Shown piece by piece: positions 35,641-46,487 of a stretch of DNA of 64,000 nucleotides (its first letter is position 1; each line of letters begins with the position of its first letter). Position numbers and translations under genes: made by a program. The stretch is taken from positions 74,101,763 to 74,165,762 of the forward strand of contig JARDYH010000007.1 in the NCBI GenBank assembly GCA_029215795.1, given 5' to 3'. This stretch comes from Anniella stebbinsi. Taxonomy: Eukaryota; Chordata; Lepidosauria; Squamata; Anniellidae. Below the pieces are notes generated by a model that saw only the letters and a program-made list of their open reading frames with translations, was not told the DNA's origin and made no database searches.

Positions 35641-36279
35641 CTAAAACCTTGGAGAGTTGCTGCCAGTCGGTGTTGACAATACTGGGCTAGATAGACCATT
35701 GTTCTTAATAAGTATAAGACAGGGTTGGGAAAAACAAAGGCTGAGTCAGACCATTGGTCCACCTAGCCCAGTACTGTTGACACTGACTGGCAGCAGCTCC
35801 CTAGGTTTTCAGGCAGGAGTCTTTCCGGCCCCACCTGGACCAGGGACCTCATGAATGCAAAGCATGTACTCTACCACTGAGCTACTGCCCCCGCACCAGA
35901 TTAGGGATGGCTCCACTAGAGAAAAGCCTGACCATGCATGGGCCAGAGTAGACGCTCAGGGCTAGTTCACACATGCCCAATAAGCGTCCCTTCATGACTG
36001 CTCAACCACTTGAAAGCTCATAGCATTGAAAAACCTTTCCTTTGATGTGATATATGAAATATATTCTAGCTGTGATGGGTGACCTGTGGCCGTGCTTCCA
36101 TATCTCTGCTTCTAGTCATCATTGGATGCCGCAGCCATCAAGTGATAATCATGCAAGCACGCATTGCAACACTGGGCCCCCCATCCAATCTGCCGCCTGA
36201 TCCAGGAAGCTCAACATGCCTCATAGTCAGGCTGCCTCTGGCACAGTAGGATGGCAGAAGCCATGGTGACATCTTAAGA

Positions 36280-36870
36280 TAAGAAAGTGCCAAATGAGAA
36301 CAGGAATCTATCTAGTCAAACGTTCTTTTCACACAGCAGTGACATGAGCTCCCCGCTTGTGTTCCCCAGAGACTGGTGCTGAGAGACAGCATATAGCTAT
36401 CATGATTAGTAGCCATGGTTAGCTTTATCCTCTGTGTTGAATCTCCATTTAAAGTCATCGGTGGTCATCACTACCACTTGTGGTAGTGAAATCCATAGTT
36501 TAACAATGCACTTTGTGAAGAAATAGTTATTTTTATCTGCCCTGAATCTTCCTCTTTTCACCTTCATGGGATGACCCCAGATTTTATGGGAGAGATGAGA
36601 GAGAGAGAGAGAGAGAGAGAGATAGTCTCTCTGCCCACTTTTGCCACATCATACATCAATTAAAAACCCATTACTATGCCTCCTTTCTGTACTCACCGTT
36701 TCTCTAAGCTAAATGGCCCCAAACATTATAACTTTTCCTCATAGGGGAGTTGCTCCAGCCCTTTGATCATTTAAGTTGCCGTTTTCTGCACCATTTCCAC
36801 CTCTGCAATATCCTTTTAGAGGTGCAGTGCACAGAAATGCACACAGTATTAAGTGTGGTTGCACTGCAGA
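36280..36870 (-). repeat. CR1-type LINE, 3' half
   Basis: Antisense CR1: TTCACACAGCAGTGACATGA, then TTGTGAAGAAATAGTTATTT, CTGCCCTGAATCTTCCTCTT, AGGTGCAGTGCACAGAAATG. It is interrupted by a (GA)n run at 36599-36623. Confidence 0.6.
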
Positions 36871-39764
36871 TTTGTCTTGTCAGGGCGGAGGAACTATGGA
36901 AAAGACAGGAGGCTTCTCTGGGTAGCCATCTGGCAACCTTCGCTGAGCTGGCCTTCGGGAAATGGGCAGAGAACCTCCCCCCCCAATCAGAAATCAAAGG
37001 GGTATCATTCCTGATTGGGAGGGCCCTAAAAGGTACTGCTTACACCCTTGGTTTTCTCCCCTTGTCCAAACCTTCTTTTCATCCTTACCTGAATCTCCTT
37101 GCAAAAAGGATCTTGTTTGGAGAAGATGCCGACTCTGAGAACCAAAGAGCAGGAAATCATGCGTGTGGAGGGGAGGTCTGGTAGGAAGAAGGTGTGGTCT
37201 CTTGGGGTCAGGACAGAGCAGTGGTTGGAAAGTATGAAACAGAAACAACCAGTGAAACTGGGCTTGGCCCCCAGGCTGTTTCTTGGCCTTCTCATTTAAT
37301 CTGCCTCAGCTCAAGTGTGGCTCCTCGCCTGGATGCTTATTCTCTGTCCTCCATCCCCCATTCTCTTTCTGATGACTCCATCTGTCCTTTTGCCATGTCA
37401 CACCCGCCTAGAGCATTTGCAGCTTTTTAAACACCCCCCACATCCTGTGGGGCCTCTGTGGGAAAAAGCCCTCTGCTACTCAATTCTTGTTAAGGACATA
37501 TGGCTAGGGGCGCCAACTTTTTGTGTGTGAAAAGAACTGTGCTCTTTTGCCTTTAAGCGCAGACTGACATACCAGAAGGCAGCTGAGATGCCAAAACCTC
37601 CCTTTGATGATTTTCTGTGCTTTTGAAAGGCACAGGAGCTGAGGCATGTGGGCTATTGGGGATTTTCAGAAAAGGGTATCCATAACAGCAGCATGATATG
37701 GTGGAAACTTTTCCCATGGTATGAACATAAATATAAACATCTGCTGGTTGTGGCTTACCAAGGCTGCTGTGACCCCATATCAAGCCACAGTTAAAGAAGT
37801 ACATCAAAGAATGTCTCTCCCCCCCCCCCCCCAGGTTGGTTAGAAGCTCTAGTTCAGCTCTGGATTCTTAGCATTGTCATATATAGTCACATTATTTATT
37901 TGTTATTTATTTACAATATTTATATACTGCTTCATATCTAAAATAGATTCCACAGCGGTGAACATAGGAATAAAACAGTAAAAAAACATTAAAAAGATCA
38001 AAAGATTAAAACAGCAAATTAATTGTTCAATTTAAAACGAAGTACAAAAATGGTGGCTGGTCAGTTGAGGAACGCTTCCTGGAAAAGAGTTGTTTTCAGG
38101 AGGCACCGGAAGCAGCAGAGTGTTGACGACTGCTTGACCTCCACAGGCAGGGAGTTCCAAAGAGAAGGGGCCACTGCACTAAAGGCTCTTCTCCTGGTGG
38201 ATTCCAATTGAGCCATAGGTCCATGTAGAACTACCAGGAGCATGCCCTCCAATGAACTCAGTGACTGGGCAGGTTGGCAAGGGAGAAGACATTCTCTCAG
38301 GTATTAAGGGATTGGCAGTAGAGGCTGATGGCTCCCATGTCAGGGGGCAGTGAATCTGTTCCGGGTTTCAGACAAAATTCTAAGGAGCTATCCAAGGTGC
38401 TTCTGGGCTGATTCCATTAAAACGTCTAAAACTGGAGAGAGGGAGAGAAAGAAACACCACAGACCAGGCACTGAAAACTTAACGTAAACATATTATAAAC
38501 ACTGGTATTTTTCAAAATAATGCAGGCAAAGCCGTGTGATGGTAAATGGATGAAAGAGATAAAAACAGGGTTGGCCCTATTTTCTTGCATTAGAGGCAGT
38601 TGCTATACCACAAGATAGCACTCCCAAGTGCTAACATTCAACAGCCTATATGGGATGCTATCTCCCTCCTTTCACAGCTGGTTGTGCGCACGAAACTGCA
38701 GATATCAATGTAACAGGAAACCATGGCTATCATCAACTCCTATATCCAGCAGGCTGTCATTTCTATGCATAAGTGACTGAATTGTAAAGAGAGACCAAAG
38801 TAGAAGGTCAAAAACCCTTCCAAGTGAATGATGTTGGTTGAAGAGCTGCATATCTACTTATTTATTTTATTTATCGTAGAAACATCTATCCTATTTCGAG
38901 AATAGAAACTTATACAGTATTTTGGAACATGTATCGAGTTTACCACTCCTTTTTAAAAAAAATGACAATAAAAAAACCAAGATCAACATAATGAAACAAC
39001 AATAAACCATTTCTGAGAACAGTCAAAAAAACAGGAAGAGTGTTAAACAAAATGATAATAATAATAAAAATAAACCAAGAGAGCATTCAGTTGAAAGCCT
39101 TTTCAGATAGCCATTCGAAGCAAGAGGAAGACACAGGATGGAGGAAGTCACACTACATAGACTTTTTTTTTACTGCGGTCCCATCCTAGACCTGAATCTG
39201 AATGCTGCAGACAGTCTCCCAGGCAGGCTGGAGTGAAGAACAGCAAGCCAGGTAGCAATAAGCTGGACTGGAGTAGCAACCTCACTCATTCATTCTCTGT
39301 CTATTGCTTGTTGAGTAGTGGGTCACTAGGTAATTGTTACACACTCCCCCTTCCAGACAGAGGCTGGCGCCAGCATGAAATAAGGTGGTGATGATGGAAC
39401 CATTGTTTCCCCTTGGTGAACAACAACAAAAAACTAATTTCCTTTGTCCCACAGTCATTGCACGCCAAACAGGTCCTGCAGGTTTTTGTACCATACTTTA
39501 AACCTGTAAAAGCTATTTGGCCAGAGACGATTCTATGAGTCTTCAGCTCTCTGAAACAACTCCTCCTCCATTATCTGTATCCATCCAGGCGCACTGAAGC
39601 TCTGCTCGGAGGGAAAAAGGATACACACACAAAAGGAGAAAGAAGCTTGCATTTTTTTCCCCAGCAGGTGGCAGAAGAAATACACACATTGCAATAGAGA
39701 GATGCAGAATATCAGCTGGGCCTTTAGACCATGCTGTGTCCATGTGAATCTTCAGCGGGAGAAT

Positions 39765-42700
39765 TCAGATGACGCTTGAGTTAAGACAGATGGAAGGGGC
39801 AGGAAAGGGATTTCTTGCAGGGGTGGCCGCTGCTTCCTGGCCTGAGAGGACTGATAACCCCACAGCAGCGTGGTCCCCAGCTGCATGTTGCTGCTGTCTC
39901 CCTCCCAGGAGGATGGGGCTGATGTGTCGCTCAATGTCAGATGCTGCAGACAGAAGATGTGTCATCAGGCTAAAGAAACCTGCAGAGGAAAAAAAAGGGA
40001 GTTCCATGCAAATATCAATTTTTTTTAAAAAAAATATCAACATAGGACACATTGAACTGAAGACTGCAAAAATGAGAAGGCATAGAATCATAGAATAGTA
40101 GAGTTAGGAAGGGGCCTATAAGACCATCAAAGCCAACCCCCTGCTCAATGCAGGAATTCACCTTAAAGCATACCTGACAGATGGTTGTCCAGCTGCCTCT
40201 TGAATGCCTCTAGTATGGCCCACCACCTCCCTAGGTAATTGGTTCCATTGTCGTACCACTCTAACAGTCAGGAAGTTTTTCCTGATGTCCAGCCGGAATT
40301 TGGCTTCCTGTAACTTGAGCCCGTTATTCCATGTCCTGCATTCTGGGATGATCGAGAAGAGATCCTGGCCCTCTTCTGTGTGACAACCTTTCAAGTATTT
40401 GAAGAGTGCTATCATGTCTCCCCTCAGTTTTCTCTTCTCCAGGCTAAGCAGGCCCAGTTCTTTCAGTCTCTCCTCATAGGGCTTTGTTTGATAGATTGGT
40501 CCATCTCTATTTGTGACCTATCAGTTCAAATGCTACCCATCAGCTATGCATAGTGGCCCAGCAGGGCCTCAACTACGCCTTTGTTTCGGGCACACTGTGA
40601 GTATTCCCATGAGACACTAGGGCTGCCACTTGGCTGAGCTATATGGAAATGACTGGGGACTCCTCAAGATGGCTTGCATAGCTCCTGTTCATTTCATTAG
40701 GACTTGCATGGGATTGTGACTCCGAGATCTCTCTTCCACTCTGCTGTCCTGAATGGTTTCTAATAGAGCTGGGCCACAATTTCTCAAAAGACATTTTTAT
40801 GGAAGTATTTCTGAGATTGTTCTTATTCTCAAAATGCACCACCTGGAAACAGAAGGCCACTCTGCAGAGCATTCTCCAAATATTCTCCACCATTGGGGGG
40901 TGGAGCCATCTCCACCCCCCTCCACCTATTATGCCTAAATGGGGAATTCCAACTCACATGCACTGCCACCACACACAGGCTGACCCTGCTCTTTCCGCTC
41001 CTGATAAAGCTGGGTTGTGGATCACAGAGAAGCTTCTCAGTGTAATCAGCTGAATGCACTGAGAAGCTCTCTTCAGATCTTTATGCTATTAACATGTGAA
41101 AGGCTGAAGCAGAGTGAGACTGTTCTACTCAGCCTCTGTTCTGATTATGTCTTTGTGTTGCTGGCCATTGCTAAGGTCTAGATTTCATGGATCCACTATG
41201 CATCAGGCGTTTACCAAGGTTTTGAGCAAGACAGGTTCCTCAGGGAGACAGGAACAGGACAGCACCTTGGAGAGCTCCAAGTGGTGCTGGGACTGGAGGG
41301 TATATGTTGCTCCAACAAAGAGCAGATCAAGACTGAGCCTTAAGTAGAGGGTTGGCTATATTCAGGTTGGTTGGCCCTGCCTCTATGCTGTACTGATGGA
41401 GGCTTTGACTCTTAAAGGTGCCTGGTCTGTTTTAGCAGCCTCAGGCTTCGATGACAGGAGAGTGGCTGTGGACTGCTAGACTGTTCACGGCTGGAGTCTT
41501 TACAGTCCAAGACAGCAATGTAACCTCCTCTGGATGAAAGGGGGCAGGTCTCTAGGAGCTTCCTGGGGAACTGGGTGATGCTAATCCTATCAATGAACCT
41601 ATAACTCAGGAGCCTTATTTTAGAGGACAAGGGGTCAGGAAGCTCTGAGGACAAGAGGTCAGGGTCTTGGTCCATGACACCTGGCTTGCATGCATGCTCT
41701 GCCCCCTCCCCAACATAAGACCTCACACATTTGCTCAAAACACCTGGACAGGACCTGTAAAAGGATGCAAAAAGGTGATCAGGATGCTAACACAGCTGCT
41801 TTGGCTAGCCCTTGAATCAGCAGCCCAAAGAAAAGAAACCATAGAGGGAAAAATAAAGACTTTGCACCATGACCACTGCTCATGATGATTCCCCACCCCA
41901 ACCAACCGTTGGAAAATGTCATCTCCCATGGAGAAATTTGGTGAAATGCCCCCTCTGCCCCAATTTCTCTGCTCTCAGATAGAGAAGGAGAATGTTGGGA
42001 GAACATTTTTGCTCACACAGCTCTGCATCTGCTGTCTGAGACAGCTGCCTCTGCTTGCTTCATGGCATGGCTGCCTCCGAGGACATGAAAACTCACCATT
42101 CATGACATAGAGGGTGAACACCAGCCAGGCAAGGCAGAAGCTCCATGTGAAATGAAGGTTCCCAACAGGGCTCATCTCTCTCTGGGTCACGTCCACTGTG
42201 TATAAGGCCATGGTGGCAAATCCAAGAGTTCCTAATACAGGGCAAGAGCAAGAGTGTTAGGGGTACAGCTTGGGATTTGAACACAGATCTCCCTGCCTAG
42301 CTACAGTTTAGTATGCTCATTGGATCACAAAGGAAGCAACCTCCTAGCAAGGCAATACAAGGGAAGTAGTCTCTTAGTAGGTATTATTTCCTTTGTGAGA
42401 CAATGAGCATACTAGACTATAGCTAGGCAGGGAGATCTGTGCTCAAATCCCTACTCAGGCATGACGCTTCCTTGGGTAAAGTGAGGCTGGTGGCTCCAGT
42501 TTGGTTGGGGCAAAGATTCCATTCTGGGTTTCAGCTACAACCAGCCAGGAGTCTAAAGGAGCTATCCCATGTAATGGATGTCTTATGTTATTTTTCCACA
42601 TGCAATGCATGTCTAATGCATTTTATATACATTTTCCCCTAATAGAAACTTTTTTGTTTGCATTTTTTATGATTGGAAAATGCCATGATAAAATCTGGAG

Positions 42701-43483
42701 AAGTGCAAATTTTGGTTCATATATTGGTTTGAAAGCATGAAATTAGTTAAGTTTGGCAATTAAAATTTCTCCACCGTCCCTAGCTTTGAGGCCGACTGTA
42801 TTGCCAGGGAAGAGTCCAGAAAACTGAGTAAGATGTTGGGTTGCTGCACTGTAATCAGCTAATGTAGGCATAGGCAACCTTCAACAATCCTTAACTATTG
42901 ACCATGGTGGCTGGTGCTGGTGGGAATTGTAATTAAAAACCTCCAGGGCACCAGGTTGCCTCTCCCTGGGCTAAATTATAGCAGTTATACAGGCAAGATG
43001 TTTTAAGATTCAAAATTCCAATGTTTAAAATGCAAATGTCAAAGTTTGAAATTTGCCATCCAGCTTCTGAATTTTCAAAAATAATTATATACTGTATGGT
43101 ATAAGATCTCCCAAATCCATAGCAGCAAGCCTTAAGACACAATCCTATGCATGTTTAGACTGAGAAAAGTCCTATAACTCCCAGCATGCCCCAACCAACC
43201 TTTTTTCTTTCTAAGCATGCATAGGATTGCACCATAGTCTTGAATGTGTGAATGTGTGCGCGCGCACGTAATGTATTCCTCCATTCTGTTTTGATTCTGA
43301 TTTGATGGATATGGGCAAGAGCCCTGCTACCTGTGGCAAAGCTTGCTGCTGAAGAAACCAATATGTTAGGTGGTCCCCTGCAGCGCCTCAAGCATTGGGA
43401 GGAGATGAGCAAGGAGAAAGCTGCGATGAAGCCAGCAACAGTAGCAAGCATCAGGAGGATTCTAGAAGCTTTCATGAAATCTG

Positions 43484-43530
<47 letters not shown>

Positions 43531-45133
43531 CTGAATTCAGACAACACGATAGTCAATGGTGGGGTAATAATCAACTTTACATTTGTTCATCTAGGAGGTA
43601 CTCCCCACACAACATGGTAATAAATAATCAACTGTGGTGTGGATTAGGATCAGCGCTGAGTTGACTATGGCAGCATTCGGACGACACGCTAGTCAATACG
43701 ACCGACGATTGTTTCTCCCCCACTCACCTAGTTGCTTACTGTGTCGTCCGAATTCAGCCAGAGAGAGAGAGAGAGAATTTCATTTGGCTTGTTGTTTTGA
43801 TTAATTTTGGCCAGCGTCTACCCTGCCCCATCTCAAGGGTGACAACAACCATGAACTCGACAGTTTGGGGTTACAAGTCCCAGCAGTCCTGATCATGGGA
43901 CATACTAACTTGCAATGATGGGAGCTGTAGTCCAACACCTTTGGATTTCACCAGGTTGAGAAAGGGCTGCTCTAAACAAATAAAGTAGGTGGCCCTAAGT
44001 TGTTCAACATCAGTTTTCCACAACCCCACAGTCACCTCTGCATATCATATTCTCCATCCTGTCCTCACAGTTTATCTGCTTTGGGAGAATGAGAATTTCA
44101 CTTGCACTTTCTGCCTCCTTAGGGAGGATGTGGCATTAAGGCTCAAGGGCCTTAACTCACAATGTCCCCACTTTTTTGTGGTTGGTTGGAAACTGTAGAG
44201 CCTTAATGTTGTTTTGTAAACCATAGGTTTTTTGTTTAGTGATAGCACTTAATATAATGAAGTGGTGGTGGTTGTGTTTAAAATCTGATGATTTTGCTTT
44301 TATTAGTTGAATTATCCTGGTGGTATTATATTATATTTCTTTGTGTATGTTGGCACTACACTCATTGCATACATGAGAAGCATTTTGTATGTTGTTAAAC
44401 AGAGACAGTCGTGCACATGAGTTAGATCATGTGGGTATTCACTACATATTGATTCTAGGTAGAAGTTCCCCTTATATATGAGTTAAACCGAGGCACAGTG
44501 TTTACAGTGTGTTACAATACTCCTTAGTTGGATATTTTCTGTCCCTTTAAGCAATGTTGTGTGCCTGGCATACATGTGAAGTTTTGCATGTAAGTATACT
44601 CCACATACATCTGAAGTAAAAAGTTTATATTTTGATTGTGTGTGTGCACAGTTTGGCCCTTTTGTATAATATACCACTTCTCTCTCCCATTGTTTTGTTT
44701 GGCTAGCATGAAAACATGAAGGCCTCTAGACACATCAATATATGTTGGTGTGACATCTCAGTGGCGATGCAGAACTTCCAAATCAAGATTCCAACATCCC
44801 GTTGGTGAAGGACGCCTTAGGGTTGGAGAACATAGCTATGGGGCAAGACCAGAAGATGTTTCTGGGTGTGTGTGTGTGGGGGGGAGAAGGATCCTCACAG
44901 CCATGGTGGTCCTTACTGCTGCTTCCAATCAGTTGAGTGCAGGCCACATTGTTGCAGAGTTTGCTGACTGTTGGACCAGGTGACAGGCTAGTTTCCGGGA
45001 CGATGACTTCTAGCCAGGAAGGGCTAAGCAGGGAGACAGATAGGAGCAGGAAACTGATGCAAGTGGAGGTAGCTGTGACAGCTCTGTAGGGCATCTTCAC
45101 TCGGAGCCAGTGACAGGTGTTGGCTGGAGGCAT
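39765..45133 (-). CDS. LIM2/NKG7-type four-helix membrane protein A
   Basis: Unnamed paralogue. Exons: 44917 to 45094 or 45133, then 43331-43480, 42097-42231 and 39765-39979 (TGA), all GT-AG and phase 1. From the ATG at 45094 it has 225 aa. An in-frame ATG at 45133 adds 13 residues, but it abuts an AG that could instead be a splice acceptor. TM1 is [16 protein letters not shown]. The first loop keeps C-x4-C (CNNVAC), but the usual GLW before it is replaced by TVSKL. Exon 2 carries TM2 ([19 protein letters not shown]) and exon 3 carries MALYTV, then TWSFCLAW, as in NKG7. The last exon encodes GFFSLMTH followed by a tail of about 60 residues that is Ala/Gln/Ser/Pro-rich and lacks a GYxxΦ ending. 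The exon 2 acceptor uses a (CT)n microsatellite as its pyrimidine tract. The intact frame across four exons argues against a pseudogene. Function unknown. It could be a highly divergent LIM2. Confidence 0.8.
40082..40490 (-). repeat. CR1 LINE 3' end
   Basis: Minus-strand CR1 with the TTCTATGATTCTATG tail at 40082 and a degenerate end of the reverse transcriptase ([10 protein letters not shown]). It lies in gene A intron 3, about 100 bp upstream of its last exon. A close relative is at 32826-33660. Confidence 0.82.
43485..43528. repeat. (GA)n microsatellite forming the gene A exon 2 pyrimidine tract
   Basis: On the minus strand this (CT)n run leads directly into GGCAG|exon 2, so repeat length sets the polypyrimidine tract. 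A DNA element (43529-43759) splits the repeat; more GA units follow at 43760-43776. Confidence 0.85.
43529..43759. mobile_element. Composite GGCTGAATTC element inserted in (GA)n
   Basis: 231 bp running from GGCTGAATTCAGACAACACG to GTCGTCCGAATTCAGCC, with a third internal terminus at about 43672 (GCAGCATTCGGACGACACGC). It is flanked on both sides by GA repeats, so any target duplication is hidden in the microsatellite. Same family as 58996-59216 (opposite orientation) and 9378-9882. Confidence 0.7.
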
Positions 45134-45497
45134 CTTGACCAAAATGGAGAAGGCCCTGAGAAGCTTCAATAATACCAAAGGCCTCAGATTTCCCCACAAC
45201 ACTTGGGCAACAGGAAAACCTGCTTCCTTGTGGACAGCAACAAAGTGGATGGATGAGGACACGGTTCTCTCTTTTCCCAGAATATTTCCACTACAGTGTC
45301 AGGATCCAGCGTCCCTACAGACCACTTCCTAGCCAGTTCCAACTGCCACAGAATCTTCCTTTTTTTTCCTTGTGGAGGGGTGGGTGAGCTTGAGGAAGAG
45401 TTAATACCAGGGCAAGAGAGAACCATTTAGGGATGGAGAATTGCCCATCCCCATGTTTTTCAGCCTGCATGTCATTATGATTTCTTCGATTAGCTGG

Positions 45498-45520
45498 AGA
45501 GAGAGAGAGAGAGAGAGGGA
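45498..45520. repeat. (GA)n run upstream of gene A exon 1
   Basis: Short GA run. On the minus strand it reads as a (CT)n tract ending TCCAG, a plausible 3' splice site for an upstream gene A exon, but I found no matching donor. Confidence 0.5.
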
Positions 45521-45975
45521 GATTCAGCAACAATGCAGTCAGGCAGACTGTGAATCCCAGAGGGATGTGAAACCCACAACACTTCTAATAAAGCAATTGA
45601 CAAAATGTACTGTCAGTGACAGTACAGGAGCTGAAATGGAAGCTGAGACTTGGATCTGCTATGGATGCACTCAGTGTTCAGTTAAAGTGTATAAGAAGGA
45701 TAGATAGACCAACAGAGTAATTTCTAACAGAGCTAAGAACAAGATTCTGTAACCACGAATCTGCAATTCTTACTAAAAAGAACCCAGAGAATTTTAACTC
45801 ACCTGCACAGAGTCTCTCAGACTTACGATTGCTTCCAGTGGAACGAACAAGAGATGCTGACGTGCTTGACAGAAAGGGGGAAAAACATACCTTTTGGATC
45901 TGTAGACAAAGGACTCTTAGTCCATATGGACTTAACCTGGAGGATAATTCATAAGCTTTATACCACTCAAACCTC

Positions 45976-45978
<3 letters not shown>

Positions 45979-46023
<45 letters not shown>

Positions 46024-46056
46024 AGTTGTTGTTGTAGTTGTTGTAATTGTGGTTGT
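45979..46056. repeat. (GTT)n microsatellite
   Basis: About 26 GTT units with a few GTA interruptions, between genes A and B. It reads as polyglutamine or polyvaline in two frames but is not coding. Confidence 0.9.
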
Positions 46057-46364
46057 GGTTGTTTCTCCTTAGTAATTTTTATCTCCCAGCATTCCAAACT
46101 GCCACTCTTTGGTATCCATTCAACATCATTCACATTACTGAAGATGGCAGAAGTCAAATTACATTTAGCACTAAATGTATTTTCAATACTCTGTTGTGTT
46201 TGTCCCCCCTTCATATGGTAGACTAACACCACACACACACACACACTGCCTCTGGCAATATATAATAGAAAAGTGGAATGAAAATATTTTGAAATGAAAA
46301 AATAATAATAATTCAGGGAGAAAAAGGAAAATGACTACAAGAAATAAAGTGTAGCAATTCAACC

Positions 46365-46370
46365 TTTAAT
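46365..46370 (-). terminator. ATTAAA polyadenylation signal for gene B
   Basis: ATTAAA on the minus strand, 118 bp downstream of the gene B stop codon. It is the common variant of AATAAA, at a typical distance for a short 3' UTR. Actual cleavage is not shown. Confidence 0.45.
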
Positions 46371-46487
46371 ATAGCCAAGAATGGGCCTTTGGCAAACGCT
46401 ATGAATCCACCCCCCCCCCCCCGCTCCTTAAGTGAAGCCTCTCTAATTTCTGAGTCCCCAGGATCATTTTGAACCATTTCCTCTCTG

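Larger units (their letters stand above)
32799..39764. other. Intergenic region between NKG7 and gene A
   Basis: Dominated by CR1 (32826-33660, 36280-36870), SINEs (34240-35370, 35650-35890) and DNA-element remnants, with L2-like AT-rich sequence at 37890-38010 and 38870-39080. No family exon (W-SF-x-x-W or GLW-x-x-C) was found in any frame here. Upstream non-coding NKG7 exons could lie here. Confidence 0.55.

Noticed and set aside
45678..46244. 188-codon minus-strand ORF with a polyglutamine stretch
   Set aside because: The glutamines come from a (GTT)n microsatellite; flanking residues match no family and it overlaps no splice-supported exon.
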